Below, in pieces: positions 1 through 6,898 of a DNA stretch of 13,098 bases (its first letter is position 1; each line of letters begins with the position of its first letter). Location: the NCBI GenBank assembly GCA_902406135.1, contig CABPCX010000017.1:1-13098 (forward strand), written 5' to 3'. Both the position numbers and the translations under genes were made by a program. This DNA is from an uncultured Eubacteriales bacterium. Its GTDB lineage: Bacteria; Bacillota; Clostridia; Lachnospirales; Anaerotignaceae. The notes beneath the pieces were generated by a model. The model was not told the DNA's origin, did not search any database, and saw nothing but the letters and a program-made list of their open reading frames with translations.

Positions 1-389
1 GTTTTAAGCTCCTTGACGGCGGTGTATGTGACAGCGTGCCCGTTAAAAAATTTATGGAAATGGGATATGACAGGCTGATAGTTGTTTTGACAAAACCCAA
101 AGGACACGTGCCAAAGCCAAACAGTCCTATTATGTCGAGAAAAAAATACGGTGAATATCCTAATTTTGTGGATGCCCTCATTACACGTCATTTACGTTAT
201 GCAGAAAATCTGAGATATGTAAATGAAATGGAAGATAATGGCCAGATACTTGTTATAAGGCCCTCAAGAAAGGTCAAAATATCCAGAATGGAAAAGAATC
301 TTGCAAGAATCTGGGAAATGTATGACCTTGGCAGAAACGACGCAAAAAATAGGATTGATGAGGTAAAACAATGGCTGCAAAAACAGTAA
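1..389 (+). CDS. Patatin-like phospholipase family protein, C-terminal part (5' end outside window)
   Basis: The reading frame is open from the left edge (first full codon at position 3) and ends with TAA at 387-389, so about 128 C-terminal residues are visible. The first residues read FKLLDGGVCDSVPV. This resembles the DGG/DGA block near the C-terminal end of the patatin domain, where the Asp of the Ser-Asp dyad lies, followed by the usual hydrophobic strand (DRLIVVLTKP). The tail is basic and charged (VIRPSRKVKISRMEKN), as in bacterial YjjU-like patatins that carry a C-terminal extension. Such proteins are putative acyl hydrolases of lipids. The nucleophile GXSXG motif would lie upstream, so catalytic competence cannot be judged here. 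A GTG at 36 is internal and is not the start. The gene overlaps the next one by 19 bases, so the two are probably co-transcribed. Confidence 0.8.
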   Translation, partial: FKLLDGGVCDSVPVKKFMEMGYDRLIVVLTKPKGHVPKPNSPIMSRKKYGEYPNFVDALITRHLRYAENLRYVNEMEDNGQILVIRPSRKVKISRMEKNLARIWEMYDLGRNDAKNRIDEVKQWLQKQ

Positions 390-1084
390 TAGGCGTAATT
401 CCGCTTTATGATGATGAAAAAGAAAGTATATGGATGCTTCCCGGATATATGGACGGCATAAGTGAAGCGGGCGGAATACCCGTTATACTTCCTTTGAAGA
501 TGAATGAGGAAGACTTTGAAAAAATTGATTCCTTTTGTGACGGCTACCTGTTTACGGGCGGACACGATATACATCCCGGAATATACGGTGAAGAAAACCG
601 AGGAAAGTGCGGAGTTTTCAATGGTGAAAGAGATAAAATAGAAGGTATGATTTTTAAAAGAGCCTATGAGCAGGACAAGCCTGTATTAGGTATATGCAGA
701 GGCCTTCAGATGATAAATGCTCTTATGGGAGGAACATTATATCAGGATATACCGGAAGAGCTCTCAACATCTACGGAGCACCATATGAAGCCTCCCTATG
801 ACAGAGAAGCCCACAAAGCTAAGGTGTTAAAAAATTCTTCTTTATACTCCCTGTCAGGAAACGAGACAATTTCCGTAAACAGCTACCACCACCAGGCCAT
901 AAAGAAACTGGCTGACGGACTTGAGGTTATGGCTGTTTCGGAGGACGGCATTATTGAAGCCTTTGAAGATAAAAGCAGAAAATTTCTGTGGGCCTTTCAG
1001 TGGCACCCGGAATTTTTATATAAAACAGATGAATGTTCAAGAAAAATATTTAAGACCTTTATAGAGGCCTGTAAAAGAAAGTAG
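371..1084 (+). CDS. Gamma-glutamyl-gamma-aminobutyrate hydrolase family protein (class I glutamine amidotransferase-like, peptidase C26)
   Basis: This 237-residue protein has the class I glutamine amidotransferase fold. It shows an oxyanion-region motif FTGGHDIHP (61-69), the nucleophile elbow VLGICRGLQ with Cys109, and the His-Glu pair in FQWHPE (His212, Glu214), so the catalytic triad is complete. PuuD-type members cleave gamma-glutamyl amides, for example gamma-glutamyl-GABA in putrescine breakdown; related members act on other gamma-glutamyl compounds. There is no synthetase domain, so it is a stand-alone hydrolase, and the length is typical. The start at 371 is preceded by GAGGT about 6 bases upstream and lies inside the end of the patatin gene, indicating translational coupling. 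The exact substrate is not shown. No gamma-glutamyl-polyamine synthetase or oxidase gene is in the window, so a role in putrescine use remains an inference. Confidence 0.9.
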   Translation: MAAKTVIGVIPLYDDEKESIWMLPGYMDGISEAGGIPVILPLKMNEEDFEKIDSFCDGYLFTGGHDIHPGIYGEENRGKCGVFNGERDKIEGMIFKRAYEQDKPVLGICRGLQMINALMGGTLYQDIPEELSTSTEHHMKPPYDREAHKAKVLKNSSLYSLSGNETISVNSYHHQAIKKLADGLEVMAVSEDGIIEAFEDKSRKFLWAFQWHPEFLYKTDECSRKIFKTFIEACKRK

Positions 1085-1093
1085 GCAAAGGTT

Positions 1094-1585
1094 ATGGAAA
1101 TATACATAAGAAAATTTGAAAAAAATGATGTAACTGAAATGGTCAAAATATGGAATGAAGTCGTTGAAGACGGTATAGCTTTTCCCCAGGAAGAACTTCT
1201 GGATGAAAAGAGCGGAGAGGAATTCTTTTCCGCCCAGACTTACTGCGCCGTGGCATATAACGGAGAAAACGGTGAATTATTAGGTCTTTACATTCTTCAT
1301 CCCAATAATGTGGGCAGATGCGGACACATATCAAATGCCAGCTTTGCTGTTAAGTCCGCTGCAAGAAATCTTGGAATAGGAAGAAAGCTCGTTACTGACT
1401 GTATGAATGAGGCAGGAAAAAACGGCTTTAAAATACTTCAGTTTAATGTCGTTGTAAGGACAAATAATCAGGCCAGACATTTATACGAAGAACTTGGATT
1501 TAAGGCTTTAGGTGTTATTCCCGGAGGATTTCGTATGAAGGACGGCAGTTATGAGGATATTGTCCCTTACTACCACGAAGTTTAA
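1094..1585 (+). CDS. GNAT family N-acetyltransferase
   Basis: This 163-residue protein is a single GNAT domain. It starts with the usual IYIRKFEKNDV strand and helix. The acetyl-CoA binding motif A is RNLGIG (91-96), following the strand NASFAV, and the later NNQARHLYEELGF segment (124-136) is the typical motif B region. It should transfer an acetyl group from acetyl-CoA to an amine. The general look is that of small amino-acid or antibiotic N-acetyltransferases, but the acceptor cannot be read from the sequence. It starts 9 bases after the C26 hydrolase gene. The nearest purine-rich site, AAAGG, is only 2 bases from the ATG, so translation may depend on coupling to the upstream gene. It is the last gene of this plus-strand unit and faces the regulator gene tail to tail. 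Confidence 0.88.
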   Translation: MEIYIRKFEKNDVTEMVKIWNEVVEDGIAFPQEELLDEKSGEEFFSAQTYCAVAYNGENGELLGLYILHPNNVGRCGHISNASFAVKSAARNLGIGRKLVTDCMNEAGKNGFKILQFNVVVRTNNQARHLYEELGFKALGVIPGGFRMKDGSYEDIVPYYHEV

Positions 1586-1629
1586 AATAAAAAAGGCAGA
1601 AACGCTTAAAACTCTTTGACGTTTCTGCC
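1584..1629 (-). terminator. Intrinsic terminator of the XRE-cupin regulator gene
   Basis: A perfect 10-bp inverted repeat GGCAGAAACG (1595-1604) and CGTTTCTGCC (1620-1629) encloses a 15-base loop. On the minus strand the stem is followed at once by a T-rich run (the complement of AAAATAAAAAA at 1584-1594). The stem lies 14 bases past the regulator's stop codon. On the plus strand the 3' side is followed by a weaker T run at 1641-1645, so the stem may also slow transcription leaving the GNAT gene. Confidence 0.85.
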
Positions 1630-1643
1630 GGTAATAACAGTTT

Positions 1644-2204
1644 TTAAAAATTATAGGGTGATGTTGAAACCATAAGCATACGAACCGGTTCATCGGAGTC
1701 GTTGCTCCAGCGGTGGCCTATGTAATTGGGGTAATAAAGGGTATCATAGGTCTCAAGCTTATAGGGCTTATGGCCTTCAAGATAGAAGGTTAATTGTCCT
1801 TCAAGTACAAATACCATTTCTTCTCCTCCATGATGGCTGTAACTTCCTGAGTCAGCATGTGGCGGAGTTTCTACGATGGCCGCATACATTTCGTTTTTCC
1901 CCTGTACTATAAATGACTCTTTTACAAATGACCCGTTGCTTATATTTCTGACAAAGGGTTCGTGTTCACTGCGTTTCACATATTTTATTTTGGAATTGTC
2001 CTCTTCAATAAACAGAGAAAATACAGGAACATCAAGAGCATCACATATTGCCTTTAATGTGAGCAGATTTGGAGAATTCTTTCCGGTTTCTATCTGGCTT
2101 ATGGTACTTGAAGCCACATTTGAAATATTGGAAAGTTCTCTTATTGACATATTTCTGTTGATTCGATGCTGTTTGAGTATGGCACAGATATATTCAAGAT
2201 CCAT
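1644..2204 (-). CDS. XRE-family transcriptional regulator with C-terminal cupin domain
   Basis: This 186-residue protein has two domains. Residues about 6-62 form a helix-turn-helix of the Cro/CI type, with the core SIRELSNISNVASSTISQIE and GKNSPNLLTLKAICDALDV. Residues about 105-182 form a small cupin beta-barrel, with HHGGEEMVFVLEGQL holding His124, His125, Glu128 and Glu129 as likely metal or ligand contacts, and His164 later. Proteins of this design (PuuR/SinR-like) usually repress or tune genes for uptake and breakdown of amines, amino acids or related compounds, with the cupin sensing the small molecule. It is divergent from the M20 amidohydrolase-OsmC pair, which is its most likely target along with itself. 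The ATG at 2204 follows AGGGCGG on the minus strand. The ligand is unknown. Confidence 0.92.
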   Translation of the reverse strand: MDLEYICAILKQHRINRNMSIRELSNISNVASSTISQIETGKNSPNLLTLKAICDALDVPVFSLFIEEDNSKIKYVKRSEHEPFVRNISNGSFVKESFIVQGKNEMYAAIVETPPHADSGSYSHHGGEEMVFVLEGQLTFYLEGHKPYKLETYDTLYYPNYIGHRWSNDSDEPVRMLMVSTSPYNF

Positions 2205-2234
2205 TATTACACCGCCCTAGATTAGAATTTAGTA

Positions 2235-2263
2235 ATTATATCAAATTAAAGCATTTAAGTCAA
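2235..2263 (-). promoter_or_regulatory. Promoter of the XRE-cupin regulator gene
   Basis: Read on the minus strand, a -35 box TTGACT (complement of 2258-2263, five of six consensus bases) lies 17 bases from a -10 box TATAAT (complement of 2235-2240, six of six). This predicts a transcript start near 2228 and a leader of about 24 bases. The -35 box overlaps the left half of the inverted repeat at 2261-2292, which fits autoregulation. Confidence 0.75.
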
Positions 2264-2292
2264 ATGATAATGGATATATCTGGAATCATTTG
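2261..2292. promoter_or_regulatory. Candidate operator: 8-bp inverted repeat in the divergent intergenic region
   Basis: CAAATGAT (2261-2268) and ATCATTTG (2285-2292) are exact reverse complements separated by 16 bases, about 2.3 helical turns centre to centre. The left arm enters the -35 box of the regulator gene. The right arm lies just upstream of the M20 amidohydrolase gene's ribosome binding site and likely transcript start. Position and symmetry fit an XRE dimer site, but binding is inferred. No good plus-strand -35 box is visible for the amidohydrolase gene; TATAAA at 2297-2302 is a possible -10. Confidence 0.5.
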
Positions 2293-2325
2293 CTTCTATA
2301 AAAGTTATAAGGAGGAAATATTATA

Positions 2326-3504
2326 ATGAATGAACTATTAAACGAAGTAAAACAGATGCATTCGGAGATAATTGAGTGGAGGAGACACTTCCATCAAAAT
2401 GCCGAGCTTTCTTTTGAAGAATATAAGACATCTGATTTTATAGAGGAAAAGCTTAAAAGCTTTGGAGGAATAGAAATAGAGAGACCTACAAAGACAGGCG
2501 TTATCGGAAAAATATATGGCGCAGGACAGGGACCTACTATAGCCCTCAGAGCTGATATAGATGCACTTCCCATGACAGAGGAAAACGATATCCCCTTTGT
2601 ATCCGTTAATAAAGAAGCTATGCATTCATGCGGACACGACGGACATGCGGCTATTCTTCTTGGAATAGCAAAGATTTTTGCTGCTAAGAAAGAAAAGCTT
2701 AACGGAAATATCATCTGTATTTTCCAGCACGCTGAGGAGCTTCCTCCCGGAGGAGCTATTGAGCTTGTAGAAGCAGGAGTTATGAATGGTGTTGACGAAA
2801 TTTACGGTCTCCACCTTTCTTCAAACTATCCTACAGGAAAATTCGGTGTAGTAAACGGACCCCTTACATCTGCTACAGACTGCTTTAAAATTAAAGTAAA
2901 AGGCAAGGGCGGCCATTCTTCAATGCCCGAGCAGTGTGTAGACCCCATCGTAGCGGCAGCACAGATAGTTATGGGAATACAGAACATAAAATCAAGAAGA
3001 ATAAGTGCCTATGAAACAGCGGTTATTTCCGTATGTAAAATACATGGCGGCGACGCTTACAACATAATACCCGAAGTAGTTGAAATAGAAGGCTCCATAA
3101 GAACATTCTCAAAGGAACTCAGAGACAGTATGCCTGATATGCTCAGACAGATTTCAGGAGGAATCGCAGCCAGCGTAGGAGCTGAAAGCGAAGTAATTTA
3201 TGAAAGAGGATACAGCTCTGTAGTAAATGACGATGCGCTTACAAACGAAGCAAGAGAAGTAATAGCAGACTGGTTTGGAAGCGAAGCAGTACTTGAGATA
3301 CAGCCCGTTATGCCCGGCGAGGACTTCTCAGCATTTACAGAAGCAGGCAACTGCCCCGGATGCTTTATTGAGATAGGTACAAGAAATCCTGAGAAGGGTA
3401 CAGACAAGCCTCATCATAATCCTAAATATATGATGGACGAAGACGGCCTTTACTATGGTGCAGGATTCTTTGCAGCAATGCTTGAGCATAAGCTTATGAA
3501 ATAA
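2326..3504 (+). CDS. M20 family metallopeptidase / amidohydrolase (N-acyl-L-amino-acid or hippurate hydrolase type)
   Basis: This 392-residue protein has the length and motifs of the M20D amidohydrolases. The N-terminal WRRHFHQNAELSFEEYKT block and RADIDALPMTEEN (75-87) are typical. Metal ligands are expected at Cys102 and His104 (in HSCGHDGH), Glu137/138 (QHAEELPPGG), His163 and His363/364 (KPHHNPKYM). A dimerisation lid domain occupies about 182-290 (KGKGGHSSMPEQ). These enzymes act in the cytoplasm and cut the amide bond of N-acetyl- or N-benzoyl-amino acids or related conjugates, releasing the free L-amino acid and an acid. The ribosome binding site GGAGG is 10 bases before the ATG. The gene is followed 12 bases later by an OsmC-family gene and faces the XRE-cupin regulator. 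The acyl group and amino acid cannot be told from sequence. Confidence 0.93.
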   Translation: MNELLNEVKQMHSEIIEWRRHFHQNAELSFEEYKTSDFIEEKLKSFGGIEIERPTKTGVIGKIYGAGQGPTIALRADIDALPMTEENDIPFVSVNKEAMHSCGHDGHAAILLGIAKIFAAKKEKLNGNIICIFQHAEELPPGGAIELVEAGVMNGVDEIYGLHLSSNYPTGKFGVVNGPLTSATDCFKIKVKGKGGHSSMPEQCVDPIVAAAQIVMGIQNIKSRRISAYETAVISVCKIHGGDAYNIIPEVVEIEGSIRTFSKELRDSMPDMLRQISGGIAASVGAESEVIYERGYSSVVNDDALTNEAREVIADWFGSEAVLEIQPVMPGEDFSAFTEAGNCPGCFIEIGTRNPEKGTDKPHHNPKYMMDEDGLYYGAGFFAAMLEHKLMK

Positions 3505-3516
3505 TGGAGGAACACC

Positions 3517-3942
3517 ATGGCAGTCATAAATGTTAAGGCAGAAGCCACAAATTCAACAAAGACATATATCGAGACAGGCGGACACAAAATAATAATCGAT
3601 GAGCCTCCTGCTTTCGGAGGAGAAGATACCGCACTTAGTCCCGTAGCAATGCTTTTGGCATCTTTAGCCGGATGTATTAATGCCATAGGCCAGTGGGTAG
3701 CAAAGGAAATGGACTTTGTTATAGAAAAGCTTGATATTAATATTGACGGTGACGTTGACGCAACGGCTTTCTTTACAGGAAATATGGAGAAGAGGGCAGG
3801 TTTTTCAAAGATAGACGTTCAGATATCTCTCAAAGCCGATATAACCGAAGAGCAGAAGGAAAAATGGCTTAAGAACGTAATTGAAAGATGCCCGGTAACC
3901 GACAACATTATAAACAGCACTGAAGTTCATTTTAAGGCATAA
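3517..3942 (+). CDS. OsmC family protein
   Basis: This 141-residue protein has the OsmC/Ohr fold. The two conserved cysteines are Cys53 in SLAGCINA, at the start of the long central helix, and Cys125 in ERCPVTDN near the C-terminus, with the intervening SKIDVQISLKAD strand. OsmC and Ohr proteins reduce organic hydroperoxides through this Cys pair, using a dithiol donor. Some clostridial members of the subfamily lack a proven substrate. GGAGG sits 6 bases before the ATG, and the gene starts 12 bases after the amidohydrolase stop, so the two form one unit. The pairing might mean protection from a reactive by-product or simply shared control. No clear terminator follows the gene. Confidence 0.9.
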   Translation: MAVINVKAEATNSTKTYIETGGHKIIIDEPPAFGGEDTALSPVAMLLASLAGCINAIGQWVAKEMDFVIEKLDINIDGDVDATAFFTGNMEKRAGFSKIDVQISLKADITEEQKEKWLKNVIERCPVTDNIINSTEVHFKA

Positions 3943-4056
3943 GCTAAACGAATTACAAATTATTCCTATTTGCTTCGATTAGAATTGATATTACATTTTA
4001 CTTAAGACAAAATACAGGAAATTTTAGAATTTTTGTCACTTTTGATATTAAAATAA

Positions 4057-4085
4057 TTGACAAATTGAATATAATTCGATATAAT
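4057..4085 (+). promoter_or_regulatory. Consensus sigma-A promoter of the ABC importer operon
   Basis: TTGACA (4057-4062) and TATAAT (4080-4085) match the consensus at all twelve positions and are separated by exactly 17 bases. The transcript should start near 4092, giving an untranslated leader of about 80 bases before the first permease gene. A promoter this strong usually needs a downstream or repressor-based control, which supports a regulatory role for the leader. Confidence 0.85.
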
Positions 4086-4093
4086 GAACACGA

Positions 4094-4171
4094 TTTTAGG
4101 ACAGGCGATGGGGCCTTGACAATATATAAAGCTCCATATCCCGTCCTATTTTTAAATAGGAGATGCGATAT
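4094..4171 (+). promoter_or_regulatory. Structured 5' leader with two competing hairpins (possible riboswitch or attenuator)
   Basis: TAGGAC (4097-4102) can pair with GTCCTA (4143-4148). Inside this stem, ATGGGGC (4108-4114) pairs with GCTCCAT (4131-4137) with one G-U pair, leaving a 16-base A/T-rich loop. The outer stem is followed directly by TTTTT (4149-4153), as in a weak intrinsic terminator. In the other fold, TCCTATT (4144-4150) pairs with AATAGGA (4155-4161), covering the AGGAG ribosome binding site. Both folds use the same TCCTA bases and so exclude each other. No riboswitch class that I can name is matched. The ligand, if any, and the sign of the control are unknown. Confidence 0.5.
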
Positions 4172-5008
4172 ATGAAGGAAAAAAGAAATGTAATCTTTAT
4201 GGCTATGCCCTGTGTCATCGTGCTAATGGTTGCTTTTATAATACCTATGGTATATACGTTTATAAACGCGCTGATGACAGATAATCTTACATACTATGTG
4301 AAATTTTTTACAGATCCCTTTTATCTTAAAATTTTTAAAAACACTGTTGTACTCTCATTAAAAACAACGCTGCTTACTCTTATACTTGGCTATCCGGCAG
4401 CATATTTCATTGCAAGAACAAAATCTAAAATTAAAGGCATTTTAATAGTCGCAACAATATTCCCGTTTCTGGTAAGTGCGGTTATAAGAGCTTACGGATG
4501 GATGGTAATTCTGGGAAGCTCAGGCCTCTTAAATCAGTTTTTACTTAATATTGGACTTATAGAAGAGCCCCTTGAAATTATGTATACAGAAACATCTGTA
4601 ATGATTGGTATGGCTCAGCTTCTTCTTCCGTATATGATACTGGCTATAACAGGCGTTATACAGTCCATAGACCAGAATGTTGAAAATGCGGCAAGAAGCC
4701 TTGGAGCAAATCCTATTCAGACATTCTTTAAAGTAACACTTCCACTCAGCTCACCCGGTGTTGTATCAGGATGTATCCTCGTATTTACTATGGGAATGAC
4801 ATCTTATATCACTCCTCAGCTCTTAGGTGGAGCTCAGTATCTTACAATGACAACTCTTATTTATAACCAGATTAAGACTACATATAACCTTGAGTTTGCT
4901 AATGCTATATGTTATATACTCGTATTTGCGATACTTATATTCCAGATTGTATCTAACAGTTTCAGCAACAGCATCAATAAAAGATTAGGAAGTGGAAAAA
5001 ATGCGTGA
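4172..5008 (+). CDS. potB: ABC transporter permease, PotB type
   Basis: The protein (278 residues from this start) is an integral membrane permease with about six hydrophobic segments: near residues 7-33, 58-81, 90-115, 143-165, 198-220 and 243-262. The cytoplasmic EAA loop, which docks with the ATPase, is ENAARSLGANPIQTFFKVTLP (about 171-191, shown in part by its conserved G in SLGAN). The sequence type matches PotB/PotH permeases of polyamine-class importers. I chose ATG 4172, not the in-frame ATG 4163, because AGGAG (4158-4162) touches 4163 directly but is 9 bases from 4172. It overlaps the second permease gene by 8 bases. The substrate is not shown by the permease. Confidence 0.88.
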   Translation: MKEKRNVIFMAMPCVIVLMVAFIIPMVYTFINALMTDNLTYYVKFFTDPFYLKIFKNTVVLSLKTTLLTLILGYPAAYFIARTKSKIKGILIVATIFPFLVSAVIRAYGWMVILGSSGLLNQFLLNIGLIEEPLEIMYTETSVMIGMAQLLLPYMILAITGVIQSIDQNVENAARSLGANPIQTFFKVTLPLSSPGVVSGCILVFTMGMTSYITPQLLGGAQYLTMTTLIYNQIKTTYNLEFANAICYILVFAILIFQIVSNSFSNSINKRLGSGKNA

Positions 5009-5795
5009 AGACAGAGTAAACTTGTTCAGCAAAATAATGACAATACTGGCGTATACTTTCATACTCGCGCCTATGATAATAATTGTTGTTGTTTCATTTA
5101 ATTCAGGTGAAGCGATATCATTCCCTCCCTCAGGATTCTCTCTGAGATGGTATGAAAATATATTTACAGGACATACTGATTTCCTTACAGGATTTATAAA
5201 CAGTATAAAGATTGCGGTAGTTGCTACTGCAATAGACATTTTTATAGGTGTATTTGCTTCTTTAAGCGTTACAAAGTATGACTTCAAGGGCAGGGGACTT
5301 TTGATAGCTTTCTTTACAAGCCCCATGTTCATACCTTCAATATCATTTGCCTTTGTGCTTATGAGAACAACAGCATCAATAAAGCTGCTCACACCTTTTG
5401 CAAAAATACTTATCGGACATTTAATAATTATCTTACCGTACATAATAAGAAATACAGTAAGTATACTTGTAAACTTCAACTGGTCAGTTGAAGATGCGGC
5501 AGCCAGCCTTGGAGCTAACCCTGCACAGGTGTTTTTTAAGATAACACTTCCGCTTATAAAGCCCGGCATCATTTCAGGCGGAATGCTTGCTTTCCTTTAT
5601 TCATTTGATGAGGCGGTTATAAGCAGTTTTCTTACATCGGCAAAGTTTACGACTCTGCCGATACAGATTATAAACTATATGGAATTCCAGTTTGACCCGA
5701 CTGTGGCGGCCATAGCCACAATACTTATGGGAGCTTCACTTATTATTATGCTCCTTATCAATAAATTCGTCGGCCTGAATTCTATGATTAACTAA
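5001..5795 (+). CDS. potC: ABC transporter permease, PotC type
   Basis: This is the second permease of the importer, 264 residues with about six membrane segments. The first (about 14-34, YTFILAPMIIIVVVSFNS) is typical of PotC/PotI proteins. It is followed by the periplasm-facing FPPSGFSLRWYENIF region that marks this family. The EAA loop is EDAAASLGANPAQVFFKITL (164-183), close in sequence to that of the first permease, as expected for a heterodimer. ATG 5001 lies 10 bases after AGGA and overlaps the stop of the first permease gene (ATGCGTGA); an in-frame GTG at 4992 is a less likely start. The gene ends 14 bases before the ATPase gene. Confidence 0.88.
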   Translation: MREDRVNLFSKIMTILAYTFILAPMIIIVVVSFNSGEAISFPPSGFSLRWYENIFTGHTDFLTGFINSIKIAVVATAIDIFIGVFASLSVTKYDFKGRGLLIAFFTSPMFIPSISFAFVLMRTTASIKLLTPFAKILIGHLIIILPYIIRNTVSILVNFNWSVEDAAASLGANPAQVFFKITLPLIKPGIISGGMLAFLYSFDEAVISSFLTSAKFTTLPIQIINYMEFQFDPTVAAIATILMGASLIIMLLINKFVGLNSMIN

Positions 5796-5809
5796 GGAGG
5801 AAAAGACAA

Positions 5810-6874
5810 GTGGGTTATTTGACAATAAACAATCTTACAAAGAAGTACGGAGATTTTACAGCTGTTTCAAATATAAATCTTGATCTTGAAAAGGGTGAGA
5901 TGGTAGCTCTTCTTGGAGGAAGCGGCTGCGGTAAAACAACTATCCTCAGAATGATAGCCGGATTTATCAAGCCCAATGAGGGAACTATAGAAATAGACGG
6001 AAAAGTAATGAACTCAATACCGGCATACAAAAGAAATGTCGGAATATTCTTCCAGAACTATGCGCTTTTCCCCCATATGAGTGTATTTGACAATATTGCT
6101 TTCAGCCTTAAGCTCAAAAAGATGCCTAAGGACGAGATAAAGAAAAAAGTAGAAGATATACTTGCACTTGTTAAGCTTCAGGGCCTGGGCGAAAGATATC
6201 CCAGAGAGCTTTCAGGCGGACAGCAGCAGCGTGTTGCCCTTGCCAGAGCCCTTGTAATGGAGCCCAATGTTCTCCTTCTGGATGAGCCCTTAAGTAACCT
6301 TGACGCAAAACTTCGTGTTGAGATGCAGGTAGAAATTAAACGTATCCAGAGACATCTTGGAATTACAACAATAATCGTAACCCATGACCAGGAAGAGGCC
6401 GTTTCTCTTGCTGACAGAATAATAATTATGAATGCCGGCCATATTCTTCAGACCGGAACACCTAAGTATGTATTCAATCATCCCGCAACACCTTTTGTGG
6501 CTGATTTCATGGGATTTGCTAATTTCGTTAACGGAAAAGTAACAGCCGTTGACGGGGACAGAATAACAATAACAACTCCAAACGGTATAAGCGTTACATC
6601 CATTGATGATGAAAGCGATGATATGGCAGTGGGCGATGAAGCTGTATTTACTATCAGACCCGAAAACGTAATCATCCATGACAGCGAAGTACCCGGATGC
6701 ATTAAAGGAAAAATACTTACTACAACATATAAAGGAAATATGACAAGAATAGATGTTGACGGAGTATTTGAGGAAGGCTTCCATATAAGCAGTTATGACT
6801 ATGGTGGACCTGGAGCAGGTGAGGAGATTTATATGACTCTTCCCGAATCAAAGGTTATCATATATAAAAAATGA
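5810..6874 (+). CDS. potA: ABC transporter ATP-binding protein, PotA type
   Basis: This 354-residue ATPase powers the importer. In order it carries Walker A GGSGCGKTT (36-44), Q-loop Gln82 (FFQNYALFPHM), signature LSGGQQQR (134-141), Walker B VLLLDEP (154-160), D-loop SNLDAKLR and the switch His192 in THDQEEA. After about residue 235 comes a C-terminal regulatory TOBE-like beta domain (TIRPENVII, 281-289), as in PotA, MalK and related importers. All catalytic motifs are intact. The start is GTG 5810, 9 bases after AGGAGG (5795-5800). The order permease-permease-ATPase-binding protein differs from the A-B-C-D order of the E. coli pot operon. Confidence 0.92.
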   Translation: MGYLTINNLTKKYGDFTAVSNINLDLEKGEMVALLGGSGCGKTTILRMIAGFIKPNEGTIEIDGKVMNSIPAYKRNVGIFFQNYALFPHMSVFDNIAFSLKLKKMPKDEIKKKVEDILALVKLQGLGERYPRELSGGQQQRVALARALVMEPNVLLLDEPLSNLDAKLRVEMQVEIKRIQRHLGITTIIVTHDQEEAVSLADRIIIMNAGHILQTGTPKYVFNHPATPFVADFMGFANFVNGKVTAVDGDRITITTPNGISVTSIDDESDDMAVGDEAVFTIRPENVIIHDSEVPGCIKGKILTTTYKGNMTRIDVDGVFEEGFHISSYDYGGPGAGEEIYMTLPESKVIIYKK

Positions 6875-6898
6875 TGTAGAAGTGAAAGGAGAAGTTTT

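Noticed and set aside
4094..4171. Leader as a purine, guanidine or other named riboswitch
   Set aside because: I could not find the conserved loop sequences of the purine class, and I could not confirm a match to guanidine classes from memory. Left as unassigned.
4163..4171. ATG 4163 as start of the first permease
   Set aside because: The ribosome binding site AGGAG ends at 4162, directly against this ATG; ATG 4172 has the correct 9-base spacing.
4985..5572. Minus-strand open frame of 195 codons opposite the second permease gene
   Set aside because: It is a shadow of the permease gene. Long antisense frames are common here because the coding strand has few codons whose complement is a stop.
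6290..6784. Minus-strand open frame of 164 codons opposite the ATPase gene
   Set aside because: It is a shadow of the PotA-type gene, whose motifs run through the whole region; the antisense product has no domain features.
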